Source: Balaenoptera acutorostrata (Eukaryota; Chordata; Mammalia; Artiodactyla; Balaenopteridae). From it: a stretch of 64,000 nucleotides of DNA. This document shows, in pieces, positions 55,581 to 64,000 of the stretch. The notes beneath the pieces were generated by a model, which was not told where the DNA came from, did not search any database, and saw only the letters and a list, made by a program, of their open reading frames with translations. Numbering within the stretch: the first letter of the stretch is position 1; each line of letters opens with the position of its first letter. The position numbers and the translations under genes are program-made. The stretch is from contig NC_080079.1 of assembly GCF_949987535.1 (NCBI RefSeq), positions 8,808,001-8,872,000 on the forward strand. The letters run 5' to 3'.

Positions 55581-55985
55581 GGAATCGCAGTTCTGGTATC
55601 GGGATAAGGGCGTCCAAGAGACGTTTGTCAGCAGCCCACGGGCTCATCATCACACTGCTGAGGTCCGGATTTCTCAGCACCTTAAGGAAGGGGCAGGACA
55701 AATGGGCAGCCGAATAACCTATCACCCAAACCAGAAACAGTCTGAGAGCCTGAAACGGCACTATTATTGACACTATTAAGGCAGGGACAACCGGAATAAG
55801 ACAAGACTATCCCAGACCAACCAAGACCGTGTGCTCACCCTGCACTGCCAGAGAATGCTCCCGAAACTCTGCTCTTTGTGGTCTTTTAACTCTTATGTTA
55901 AGGGATCGCTTGACTGAGTTAACCATTTACCCCTCGCTCCTACAACAAGAGCCCAGATGAATTGAGACACCGGAGATGTAAGGGT
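55580..55985. other. Unique sequence, nothing recognised
   Basis: No repeat or exon recognised. Confidence 0.4.
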
Positions 55986-57634
55986 TTTTTGCATCTTTAT
56001 CAAGGTATAATTTACATATAATAAAATACGCCCATATTAAGGGTACCCTGGAAGGAATTTTGATAAATATATATACACCTGAATAACCACCATCAAAATA
56101 AAAATCTGGAACATTTTCATCAGCCCAGAAAGTTTCCTTACGTGACTTTGCAGCTGGTCCGCACACCAAGTCCCAGCCCTAGTCAACCACTGACCTGTCA
56201 GTCATCCATACATTAGCATTGCCTAATCTAGAATATCAAGTTCGTGGAATCACACATTAGGTACTAACTGTGTCTGGCTTCTTCTGTTCAGAATCACCCA
56301 CATTGCATGGACGAGCGGTTCATTCCTTTTTATTGCTAAACAGTATTCCTTTGTGTGGATCTAGCACAATTTGTTTATCCATTTACCTTTGATAGATATT
56401 TGAGTCTATTATGAGTAAAGCTTCTGTGCATATTCTTGGACAAGCCTTCTTGTGGGGTATGATTTCATTTCTTTTGCATAAATACTTAGAAATGGCATTT
56501 GAGGTCATAAGGTAAATATATGTTGAAGATATTTTATAAAGTTGTTGTTCCATTTTTCACTCCCACCAAAAATATGTGAGAGTTCCACTTGCTTCCACAT
56601 TCTCACCAACACATAATATTGTCAGTCTTTTTCATTTCAGCCACTCTAGTGAGTGAGTAGGGTATCTTGTGATTTTAATTTGCACTTCCCTGGGGACTAT
56701 TGATTCTGAGCTGCTTCTGATATACTTACTGACCATTCACATATCTTCTTTTGTCAAATATCTTTTCAAAGAGTTTTAAAATTAAGTTGTTTGTCTTCTT
56801 CTTATTGAGTTGTAAGCGTTCTATGTATATGCTGAATATAAGACCTTTGTCAAATACATATATTGCAAATATTTTCTGTCTAGGACTTATCTGTTCATTT
56901 TCTTAATGGTGTCTTTCAAAGAGCAGAAGTTTTGAATGCTAACGAAGTTAAATTGACCAAATTTTTTTTATGGTTTGTGGGTTTTTTGGCCCAAGAAACT
57001 TGGCCTACTCCCAAATCACAAAGATTTTCCTGTATTTTTTTCTAGAAGTTTTATAGTTTAACTTTTCCATTCAGGTAGAGACATCTTGAGTTTAGGCTTG
57101 CTGTGGTATGAGTCAAAGTTTAAGTTTATTTTTTCTATGTTGAATATCAGGCTGTTCCAACACCATTTGTTGAAAAAGACTATCCTTACCCTGCTGAATT
57201 ATTTAGGCATCTTTGTTGAATATCAGTGGTCCATAAATATGTGGGTGTATTTCTCAACTTTTATTCTGTTCCACTGACCTATATTTTTACACTTATGCTG
57301 ATACTACCGTCTCTTGTTTACTGTAGGCTTACGGTAAGTCTTGAAATTAAATAATCTAACTTCTCCAACTTTTTTCTTTGTTTTTTTTTTAAATTGTTTT
57401 GGCCTGTCAATTTCTTTAACAACAACAACATAAAAGGCTGTGAGACTTTGATTGTGATTCCACTGAATCAACAGGCTTATTTGAGGAGAACTGGCATCTT
57501 AACAATACTGAGTTTTCCTATCCATAAGCATGGTATATCTCTCCATTTATTTAGAGTTTTTAAAAATTTATCAGTAATGTTATACTGAACTTTTTAATCA
57601 TTAATGAGTGTTGAATTTTTTTCAAATACTTTTC
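55985..57634 (-). mobile_element. Old L1M, antisense, 3' portion (left part)
   Basis: The + strand carries the reverse complement of an old L1: 3' UTR (TTATCAAGGTATAATTTACA), then ORF2 read backwards (GCACTTCCCTGGGGACTATTG, TGCTGAATATAAGACCTTTG, CTGTTCCAACACCATTTGTTG, AATACTGAGTTTTCCTATCC) up to TTGAATTTTTTTCAAATAC. It breaks at 57634 and resumes in register at about 63824, where the younger L1 was inserted. All frames are dead. Confidence 0.88.
57624..57634 (+). repeat. Left target-site duplication of the 57.8 kb L1
   Basis: AAATACTTTTC here corresponds imperfectly to AAATTATTTTTC at 63824-63835, right after the A-rich tail. Both copies are part of the same old L1 ORF2 position. Divergence makes the exact ends uncertain. 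Confidence 0.6.
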
Positions 57635-57788
57635 ATGATTCTTGTTGACACCTTCGTTTCAGCCTGGTGATACTGTAAGCAGAGAATCACACCAACACTG
57701 TGCTCAATTTCTGACCTACAGGACGCAATATTATCCAGCTGGTACTATCATGTCTCCCAGTTTACTAAGGCACAGAGAAGTCAAGTAA
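57635..57788 (+). repeat. Foreign segment at L1 5' end (MLT1-like + MIR-like)
   Basis: Between the broken old L1 and the start of the young L1 lie about 150 bp that belong to neither. The first part (TTGTTGACACCTTCGTTTCA, CTGACCTACAGGACG) resembles an MLT1-type LTR 3' end. The second (GTACTATCATGTCTCCCAGT, AAGGCACAGAGAAGTCAAG) resembles an antisense MIR. Lying inside the target duplication, it fits a 5' transduction carried by the L1. Confidence 0.55.
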
Positions 57789-58695
57789 AGCTGATGGTGG
57801 AGTAGAAGGACGTGTGCTCACTCCCTCTTGTGAGACCACCAGAATCACAATTAACTGAACTAACTGCTGAACAATCATTGACAGGAAGACACTGGAACTC
57901 ACCAAAAAAGATACCCCACATCCAAAGACAAAGGGGAAGCCACAGTGAGACAGTAAGAGGGGCACAATCACAATAAAATTAAATCCCATAACCACTGGGT
58001 GGGTGACTCACAAACTGGAGGACAACTATACCAGAGAAGTCCGCCCACTGGAGTAAAGGTACTAAGCCCCACGTCAAGCTTCCCAACCTGGGGGTCCAGC
58101 AACGAGAGGAGGAATTCCCAGAGAATCAGACTTTGAAGGCTAGCGGGATTTGATTGCAAGACTTTGACAGGACTGGGGGAAACAGAGACTCCACTCTTGG
58201 AGGGCACACACAAAGTAGTGTGTGCATCAGGACCCAGGGGAAGGGGCAGTGACCCCATAGGAGACTGAACCAGACCTACGTGCTAGTGTTGGAGGGTCTC
58301 CTGCAGAGGTGGGGGGTGGCTGTGGCTCACCATTGGGACAAGGACACTGGCAGCTGAAGTTCTGGGACATACACCTTGGCGTGAGCCCTCCCAGAGTCCG
58401 CCATTAGCCCCACCAAAGAGCCCAGGGAGGCTCCAGTGTTGGGTCGCCTCCGGCCAAACAACCAACAGGGAAGGAACCCAGCACCACTCATCAGCAGACA
58501 AGCGGATTAAAGTTTTACTGAGCTCTGCCCACCAGAGCAACACCCAGCTCTACCCACCACAAGTCCCCACCATCAGGAAACTTGCACAAGCCTGTTAGAT
58601 AGCCTCATCCACCAGAGGGCAGACAGCAGAAGCAAGAAGAACTACAATCTTGTAGCCTGTGGAACAAAAACCACATTCACAGAAAGATAGACAAG
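57789..58695 (+). promoter_or_regulatory. L1 5' UTR / internal promoter region
   Basis: About 900 bp before ORF1: GATGGTGGAGTAGAAGGACG, CCACTGGAGTAAAGGTACTA, GTGTTGGAGGGTCTCCTGCA, GCTCTGCCCACCAGAGCAAC and GAAAGATAGACAAGATGAAA at the junction. In L1 this region holds an internal pol II promoter. CpGs are mostly decayed here, so present activity is doubtful. Confidence 0.8.
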
Positions 58696-59598
58696 ATGAA
58701 AAGGCAGAGGGCTATATACCAGATGAAGGAACAAGATAAAACCCCAGAAAAACAATTAAATGAAGTGGAGATAGGCAACCTTCCAGAAAAAGAATTCAGA
58801 ATAATGATAGTGAAGATGATCCAGGACCTCAGAAAAAGAATGGAGGCAAAGATCGAGAAGATGCAAGATATGTTTAACAAAAACCCAGAAGAATTAAAGA
58901 ACAAGCAAACAGAGATGAACAATACAATACCTGAAATGAAAAATACACTAAAAGGAATTAATAGCAGAATAACTGAGGCAGAAGAATGGATAAGTGACCT
59001 GGAAGACAGAATGGTGGAATTCACTGCTACAGAACAGAATAAAGAAAAAAGAATGAAAAGAAACGAAGACAGCCTAAGAGACATCTTGGACAACATGAAA
59101 TGCACCAACATTCGCATTATAGGGGTCCCAGAGGAGAAGAGAGAGAGAAAGGACCCCAGAAAATATTTGAAGATATTATAGTCAAAAACTTCCTTAACAT
59201 GGGAAAGGAAATAGCCACCCGAGTCCAGGAAGCGCAGAGTCCCAGGCAGGATAAACCCAAGGAGAAACACACCAAGACACATAGCAATCAAATTGACAAA
59301 AATTAAAGACAAAGAACAATTATTGAAAGCAACAAGGGAAAAGCGACAAATAACATACAGGGGAACTCCCATAAGCTTAACAGCTGATTTCTCAGCAGAA
59401 ACTCTACAAGCCAGAAGGGAGTGGCATGATATACTTAAAGTGATGAAAGGGAAGAACCTACAACCAAGATTACTCTACCCTGCAAGGATCTCATTCAGAT
59501 TCAATGGAGAAATCAAAAGCTTTACAGACAAGCAAAAGCTAAGAGAATTCAGCACCATCAAACCAGCTCTACAGCAAATGCTAAAGGAACTTCTCTGA
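58696..59598 (+). pseudogene. L1 ORF1 (RNA-binding protein), frameshifted
   Basis: ORF1p is the trimeric nucleic-acid chaperone of the L1 RNP. The start MKRQRAIYQMKEQ is intact and the first open segment runs 58696-59181 (161 codons), with an E/K-rich coiled-coil stretch at about residues 35-110 and the RRM-like start NIRIIGVPEE. Homology then continues in a second frame (about 59145-59240, DIIVKNFLNMGKEIA) and a third (59293-59598) with the C-terminal domain RREWHDILKV and LLYPARISF, ending at the TGA after LLKELL-like sequence. So two frameshifts, near 59140 and 59240, break the gene. The total span of about 300 codons is near the family size. Confidence 0.95.
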
Positions 59599-59656
59599 GT
59601 GGGAAACACTAGAGAAGAAAAGGACCTACAAAAACAAACCCAAAACAATTAAGAAA

Positions 59657-62600
59657 ATGGTCATAGGAACATACATATCAATAATTACCTTAAACGTGAA
59701 TGGATTAAATGCTCCAGCCAAAAGACAGAGTCTCACTGAATGGATACAAAAACAAGACCCATATATATGCTGTCTAAGAGAGAGCCACTTCAGACCTAGG
59801 GACACATACAGACTGAAAGTGAGGGGATGGAAAAAGATAATCCATGCAAATGGAAATCAAAAGAAAGCTGGAGTAGCAATACTCATATCAGATAAAATAG
59901 ACTTTAAAATAAAGAATGTTACAAGAGACAAGGAAGGACACTACATAATGATCAAGGGATCAATCCAAGAAGATATAACAATTATAAACATATATGCACA
60001 CGACATAGGAGCACCTCACTACATAAGGCAAATGCTAACAGCTATAAAAGAGGAAATCGACAGTAACACAATAATAGTGGGGGACTTTAACACCTCACTT
60101 CCAACAATGGACAGATCGTCCAGACAGAAAATTAATAAAGAAACACAAACATTAAATGACACAATAGACCAGGTAGATTTGATTGATAATTATAGGACAT
60201 TCCATCCGAAAACAGCAGATTACACTTTCTTCTCAAGTGCACACAGAACATTCTCCAGGATAGATCACATCTTTGGTCAAAAATCAAGCCTCGGTAAATT
60301 TAAGAAAACTGAAATCATATCAAGCATCTTTTCTGACCACAACACTATGAGACTAGAAATAAATTACAGGGAAAAAATGTAAAAACCACAAACACATGGA
60401 GGCTAAACAATACATTACTAAATAACCAAGAGATCACTGAAAAAATCAAAGAGGAAATCACAAAATACCTAGAGACAAATGACAATGAAAACACAATGAT
60501 CCAAAACCTATGGGATGCAACAAAACCAGTTCTAAGAGGGAAGTTTATAGCAATACAATCCTACCTCAAGAAACAAGAAAAACCTCAAATAAACAATCTA
60601 ACCTTACACCTAAAGGAACTAGAAGATGAATGAGGGAGGAGATATGGGGATGTATGTATATGTATAGCTGATTCACTTTGCTATAAAGCAGAAACTAACA
60701 CACCATTGTAAAGCAATTAGACTCCAATAAAGATTAAAAAAATAAAGATTTTAAAAAATTAAAAAATAAAAAATAAAGGAACTAGAGAAAGAAGAACAAA
60801 CAAAACCCAAAGTTAGTAGAAGGAAAGAAATCATAAAGTTCAGAGCAGAAATAAATGAAATAGTAACAAAGAAAACAATAGCAAAGATCAATAAAACTAA
60901 AAACTGGTTCTTTGAGAAGATAAACAAGATTATAAATCTTTAACTAGACTCATCAAGAAAAAGGGAGAGGACTCAAATCAATAAAATTAGAAATGAAAAA
61001 GGAGAAGTTACAATGGACAGCACAGAAATACAAAGCATCATAAGAGACTACTATAAGCAACTCTATGCCAATAAAATGGACAACATGGAAGAAATGGACA
61101 AATTCTTAGAAAGGTGTAAGCTTCCAATACTGAACCAGGAAGAAACAGAAAATATGAACAGACCAATCACAAGTAAAGAAATTGAAACTGTGATTTAAAA
61201 TCCTCCAACAAACAAAAGTCCAGGACCAGATGGTTTCACAGGTGAATTCTATCAAACATTTAGAGAAAAGCTAACACCCATCCTTCTCAAACTCTTCCAA
61301 AAAATTGCAGAGGAAGGAACACTCCCAAACTCATTCTACAAGGCCACCATCACCCTGATACAAAACCAGACAAAGACACTACAAAAAAAGAAAATTACAG
61401 ACTAATATCACTGATGAAAATAGATACAAAAATCCTCAACAAAATATAGTAAACAGAATCCAAACAACACATGAAAAGGATCATACACCATGATCAAGAG
61501 GGCTTTATCCCAGGGATGCAAGGATTCTTCAATATGTGCAAATCAATCAATGTGATACACCATATTAACAAATTGAAGAATAAAAACCACATGAGCATCT
61601 CAATAGATGCAGAAAAAGCTTTTGACAAAATTCAACACCCATTTATGATAAACACTCTCCAGAAAGTGGGCATAGAGGGAAGCTACGTCAACATAATAAA
61701 GGCCATATATGATAAATCCATAGCAAACATCATTCTCAATGATGAAAAATTGAAAGCATTTCCTCTAAGATCAGGAACAAGACAAGGATGTCCACTCTCG
61801 CCACTATTATTCATTGTAGTTTTGGAAGTCCTAGCCATGGCAATCAGAGAAGAAAAAGAAATAAAAGGAATACAAATTGGAAAAGAAGAAGTAAGACTGT
61901 CACTGTTTGCAGATGACATGATACTATACATACAGAATCCTAAAGATGTCACCAGAAAACTACTAGAGCTAATCAATGAATTTGGTAAAGTTGCAGGATA
62001 CAAAATTAATGCACAGAAATCTCTTGCATTCCTATACACTAACAACAAAAGATCAGAAAGAGAAATTAACGAAACAATCCCATTCGCCATTGCAACAAAA
62101 AGAATAAAATACCTAGGAATAAACCTACCTAAGGAGGTAAAAAAATCTGTACTCAGAAAACTGTAAGACACTGATGAAAGAAATTAAAGATGATACCAAC
62201 AGATGGAGAGATATACCATGTTCTTGGATTGGAAGAATCAATATTGTGAAAATGACTATACTACCCAAAGCAATCTACAGATTCAATGCAATCCCTATCA
62301 AACTACCCAATGGCATTTTTTACAGAACTACAACAAAAAAAATCTTAAAATTTGTATGGAGACACAAAGACCCCAAATAGCCAACACAATCTTGAGGGAA
62401 AAAAAACGGACGTGGAGGAATCAGACTCCCTGACTTCAGACTAGACTACAAAGCTACAGTAATCAAGACAATATGGTACTGGCACAAAAACAGAAATATA
62501 GATCAATGGAACAGGATAGAAAGCCCAGAGATAAACCCACGCACCTATGGTCAACTAATCTATGAGAAAGGAGGCAAGGATATACAATGGAGAAAAGACA

Positions 62601-63571
62601 GTCTCTTCAATAAGTGGTGCTGGGAAAACTGGACAGCTACATGTAAAAGAATGGAATTAGGACATTCCCTAACACCATAAACAAAAATAAACTCAAAATG
62701 GATTTGAGACCTAAATGTAAGACCAGACACTATAAAACTCTTAGAGGAAGAACATTCTTTGACATAAATCACAGCAAGATCTTTTTTGATCCACCTCCTA
62801 GAGTAATGGAAATAAAAACAAAAATAAACAAATGGGACCTAATGAAACTTCAAAGCTTTTGCACAGCAAAGGAAACCATAAACAAGATGAAAAGACAACC
62901 CTCAGAATGGGAGAAAATATTTGCAAATGAATCAACGGACAAAGGATTAATCTCCAAAATATATAAACAGCTCATGCAGCTCAATATTAAAAAAACAAAC
63001 AACCCAATCCAAAAATGGGCAGAAGACCTAAATAGACATTTCTCCAAAGAAGACATACAGATGGCAAGAGGCACCTGAAAAGCTGCTCAGCATCACTAAT
63101 TATTAGAGAAAGGCAAATCAAAACTACAATGAGGTATCACCTCACACCAGTTAGAATGGGCATCATCAGAAAATCTGCAAACAACAAATGCTGGAGAGGG
63201 TGTGGAGAAAAGGGAACCCTCTTGCACTATTGGTGGGGATGTAAATTGATACAGCCACTATGGAGAACAGTATGGAGGTTCCTTAAAGAACTAAAAATAG
63301 AATTACCATATGACCCAGCAATCCCACTACTGGGCATATACCCAGAGAAAACCATAATTCAAAAAGACACGTGCACCCAATGTTCATTGCAGCACTATTT
63401 ACAATAGCCAGGTCATGGAAGCAACCTAAATGCCCATCGACAGACGAGTGGATAAAGAAGATGTGGTACATATATACAATGGAATATTACTCAGCCATAA
63501 AAAGGAACGAGATTGAGTCATTTGTAGAGAGGTGGATGGACCTAGAGACTGTCATACAGAGTGAAGTCTAA
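59657..63571 (+). pseudogene. L1 ORF2 (endonuclease-reverse transcriptase), broken
   Basis: ORF2p nicks target DNA and reverse-transcribes L1 RNA. The 241-residue open segment 59657-60382 is the APE-like endonuclease: NVNGLNA at 13-19, E42 in LRESHF, Y113, D143 and N145 in GDFNT, D203 and H228 in SDHN, so the catalytic set looks intact. YAPN has become YAHD. A stop follows at 60380, then a nested insertion at 60624-60773. The reverse transcriptase is readable at 61471-62166 with [23 protein letters not shown] and the active-site FADD; a TAA at 61196 and further stops separate the parts. The C-terminal cysteine-rich motif CWRGCGEKG is at about 63180-63250. Length of about 3.9 kb is family-typical. 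Functionally dead. Confidence 0.96.
60624..60773 (+). mobile_element. Nested L1 3'-end insertion inside ORF2
   Basis: A 150-bp 3' end of another L1 (TATGTATAGCTGATTCACTT, GCAGAAACTAACACACCATT, AAGCAATTAGACTCCAATAAA and an A-rich tail) is flanked by a perfect 13-bp target duplication TAAAGGAACTAGA at 60611-60623 and 60774-60786. The host ORF2 reads on in register after the second copy. It resembles the 3' end of the L1 at 50.6-51.3 kb (TGAATCACTTTGCTGTACAG) but not the host element's own 3' UTR, so a different subfamily supplied it. Confidence 0.96.
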
Positions 63572-63823
63572 GTCAGAAAGAGAAAAACAAATATTGTATA
63601 TTAACACATATATGTGGAATCTAGAAAAATGGTACCGATGAACTTGTTTGCAGGGCAGAAATAGAGACACAGATGTAGAGAACAAACGTATGGACACCAA
63701 CGGGGGAAAGCAGGGTGGGGGTGGGGGTGGGATGAATTGGGAGACGGGGATTGTCATATATACACTAATATGTATACAATAGGTAACTAATAAGAACCTG
63801 CTGTAAAAAATAAATAAATAAAT
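63572..63823 (+). other. L1 3' UTR and A-rich tail
   Basis: TATGTGGAATCTAGAAAAATGG, the G-rich GGGTGGGGGTGGGGGTGGGATG typical of L1 3' UTRs, CATATATACACTAATATGTA, and AATAAGAACCTGCTGTAAAA before the AAATAAAT tail. Confidence 0.9.
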
Positions 63824-64000
63824 AAATTATTTTTCCTGCATCTACTGAGATAATCATATGGCTTTTCTACCTTATTCAATGTAAATCGTGATTTAAATTG
63901 ATTGATTTTTAATGTTAAACTAATCTTACATTCCTGGTATAAATGCCACTTGATTATAGTGTATTATCCTTTTTATATAACGCTGAATTCAATTTACTAA
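63824..64000 (-). mobile_element. Old L1M, antisense, right part
   Basis: TTTTTCCTGCATCTACTGAG, ATAATCATATGGCTTTTC and CATTCCTGGTATAAATGCCA are the reverse complement of L1 ORF2 immediately preceding the point where the left part stops at 57634. It continues beyond the window edge. Confidence 0.8.

Larger units (their letters stand above)
57789..63823 (+). mobile_element. Near full-length LINE-1, disabled
   Basis: A roughly 6.0-kb L1 with 5' UTR, ORF1, spacer, ORF2 and 3' UTR in order, ending in an AAATAAATAAATAAAT tail. It interrupts an antisense older L1. The family is the cetartiodactyl/cetacean L1 whose 5' UTR starts GATGGTGGAGTAGAAGGACG. Both ORFs are broken by frameshifts and stops, and ORF2 holds a nested 150-bp L1 insert, so it cannot mobilise autonomously. 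Retention of the 5' end shows that full-length reverse transcription occurred. Source sequences of this kind supply the machinery that mobilised the CHR SINEs. Confidence 0.97.

Noticed and set aside
1..64000. Ruminant origin
   Set aside because: No BovB or Bov-tA elements were seen; the SINEs are of CHR type and the L1 looks cetacean. Not fully excluded without a database search.

Overview
The window reads as mammalian, non-protein-coding nuclear DNA from a cetartiodactyl, most likely a cetacean. The main clue is five copies of the tRNA-Glu-derived CHR SINE (15.5, 21.6, 28.6, 32.2 and 46.7 kb) with the 5' sequence CTTCCCTGG(T/C)GG(C/T). Several copies are little diverged and keep clear target-site duplications. 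A near full-length L1 of the type I associate with whales fills 57.8-63.8 kb. I saw no BovB or Bov-tA element, which 64 kb of ruminant DNA should contain. Hippopotamus cannot be excluded. The assignment is inference from repeats, not from a gene.

I found no convincing exon, gene promoter or functional RNA gene. The longer open frames outside L1 have no recognisable domains, overlap repeats or low-complexity sequence, and lie in GC- or pyrimidine-rich DNA, so I treat them as chance. The window is best read as intergenic or deep intronic. It mixes ancient mammalian repeats (MIR, L2, old L1M, ERVL and MaLR LTRs, hAT-type DNA transposon remnants), younger L1 and CHR insertions, and repeat-free AT-rich blocks that look like conserved non-coding elements. 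Those blocks lie near 7.5, 10.9, 22.6, 24.5, 27.3, 36.1, 37.1-37.7, 40.3-41.0, 44.75-45.3, 48.5-48.8 and 48.9-49.2 kb. They are rich in TAAT/ATTA cores. Such clusters are typical of regulatory deserts around developmental regulators, but conservation cannot be shown from one sequence.

Layout. 0-10 kb: mostly unique sequence with scattered MIR, L2 and LTR pieces and a small CpG-rich patch at 2.2-2.6 kb. 10-13 kb: an MLT2-type LTR and old repeats. 13.3-14.5 kb: an AT-rich unclassified block. 14.5-21 kb: MIRs, a CHR SINE, L2, two old L1 3' ends in opposite orientation and two MLT1-type LTRs. 22.5-24.4 kb: a possible conserved block and an imperfect inverted duplication with arms of about 260-270 bp. 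27.3-27.6 kb: a block with a perfect TAATTACAG/CTGTAATTA dyad. 30.9-34.0 kb: an internally deleted L1 carrying a CHR SINE. 34-50 kb: candidate conserved blocks alternating with dense MIRs and purine- or G-rich tracts. 50.6-51.3 kb: a 5'-truncated L1 with a 23-bp target duplication. 53.9-54.8 kb: an old L1 end. 56-64 kb: an antisense old L1 split by the near full-length L1, which itself carries a nested 3'-end fragment of another L1.

I see no evidence of a new multi-gene system. The most unusual structures are the 22.9/24.1 kb inverted duplication, the homeodomain-type dyad at 27.37 kb, and about 150 bp of foreign sequence attached to the 5' end of the 57.8 kb L1, which looks like a 5' transduction.
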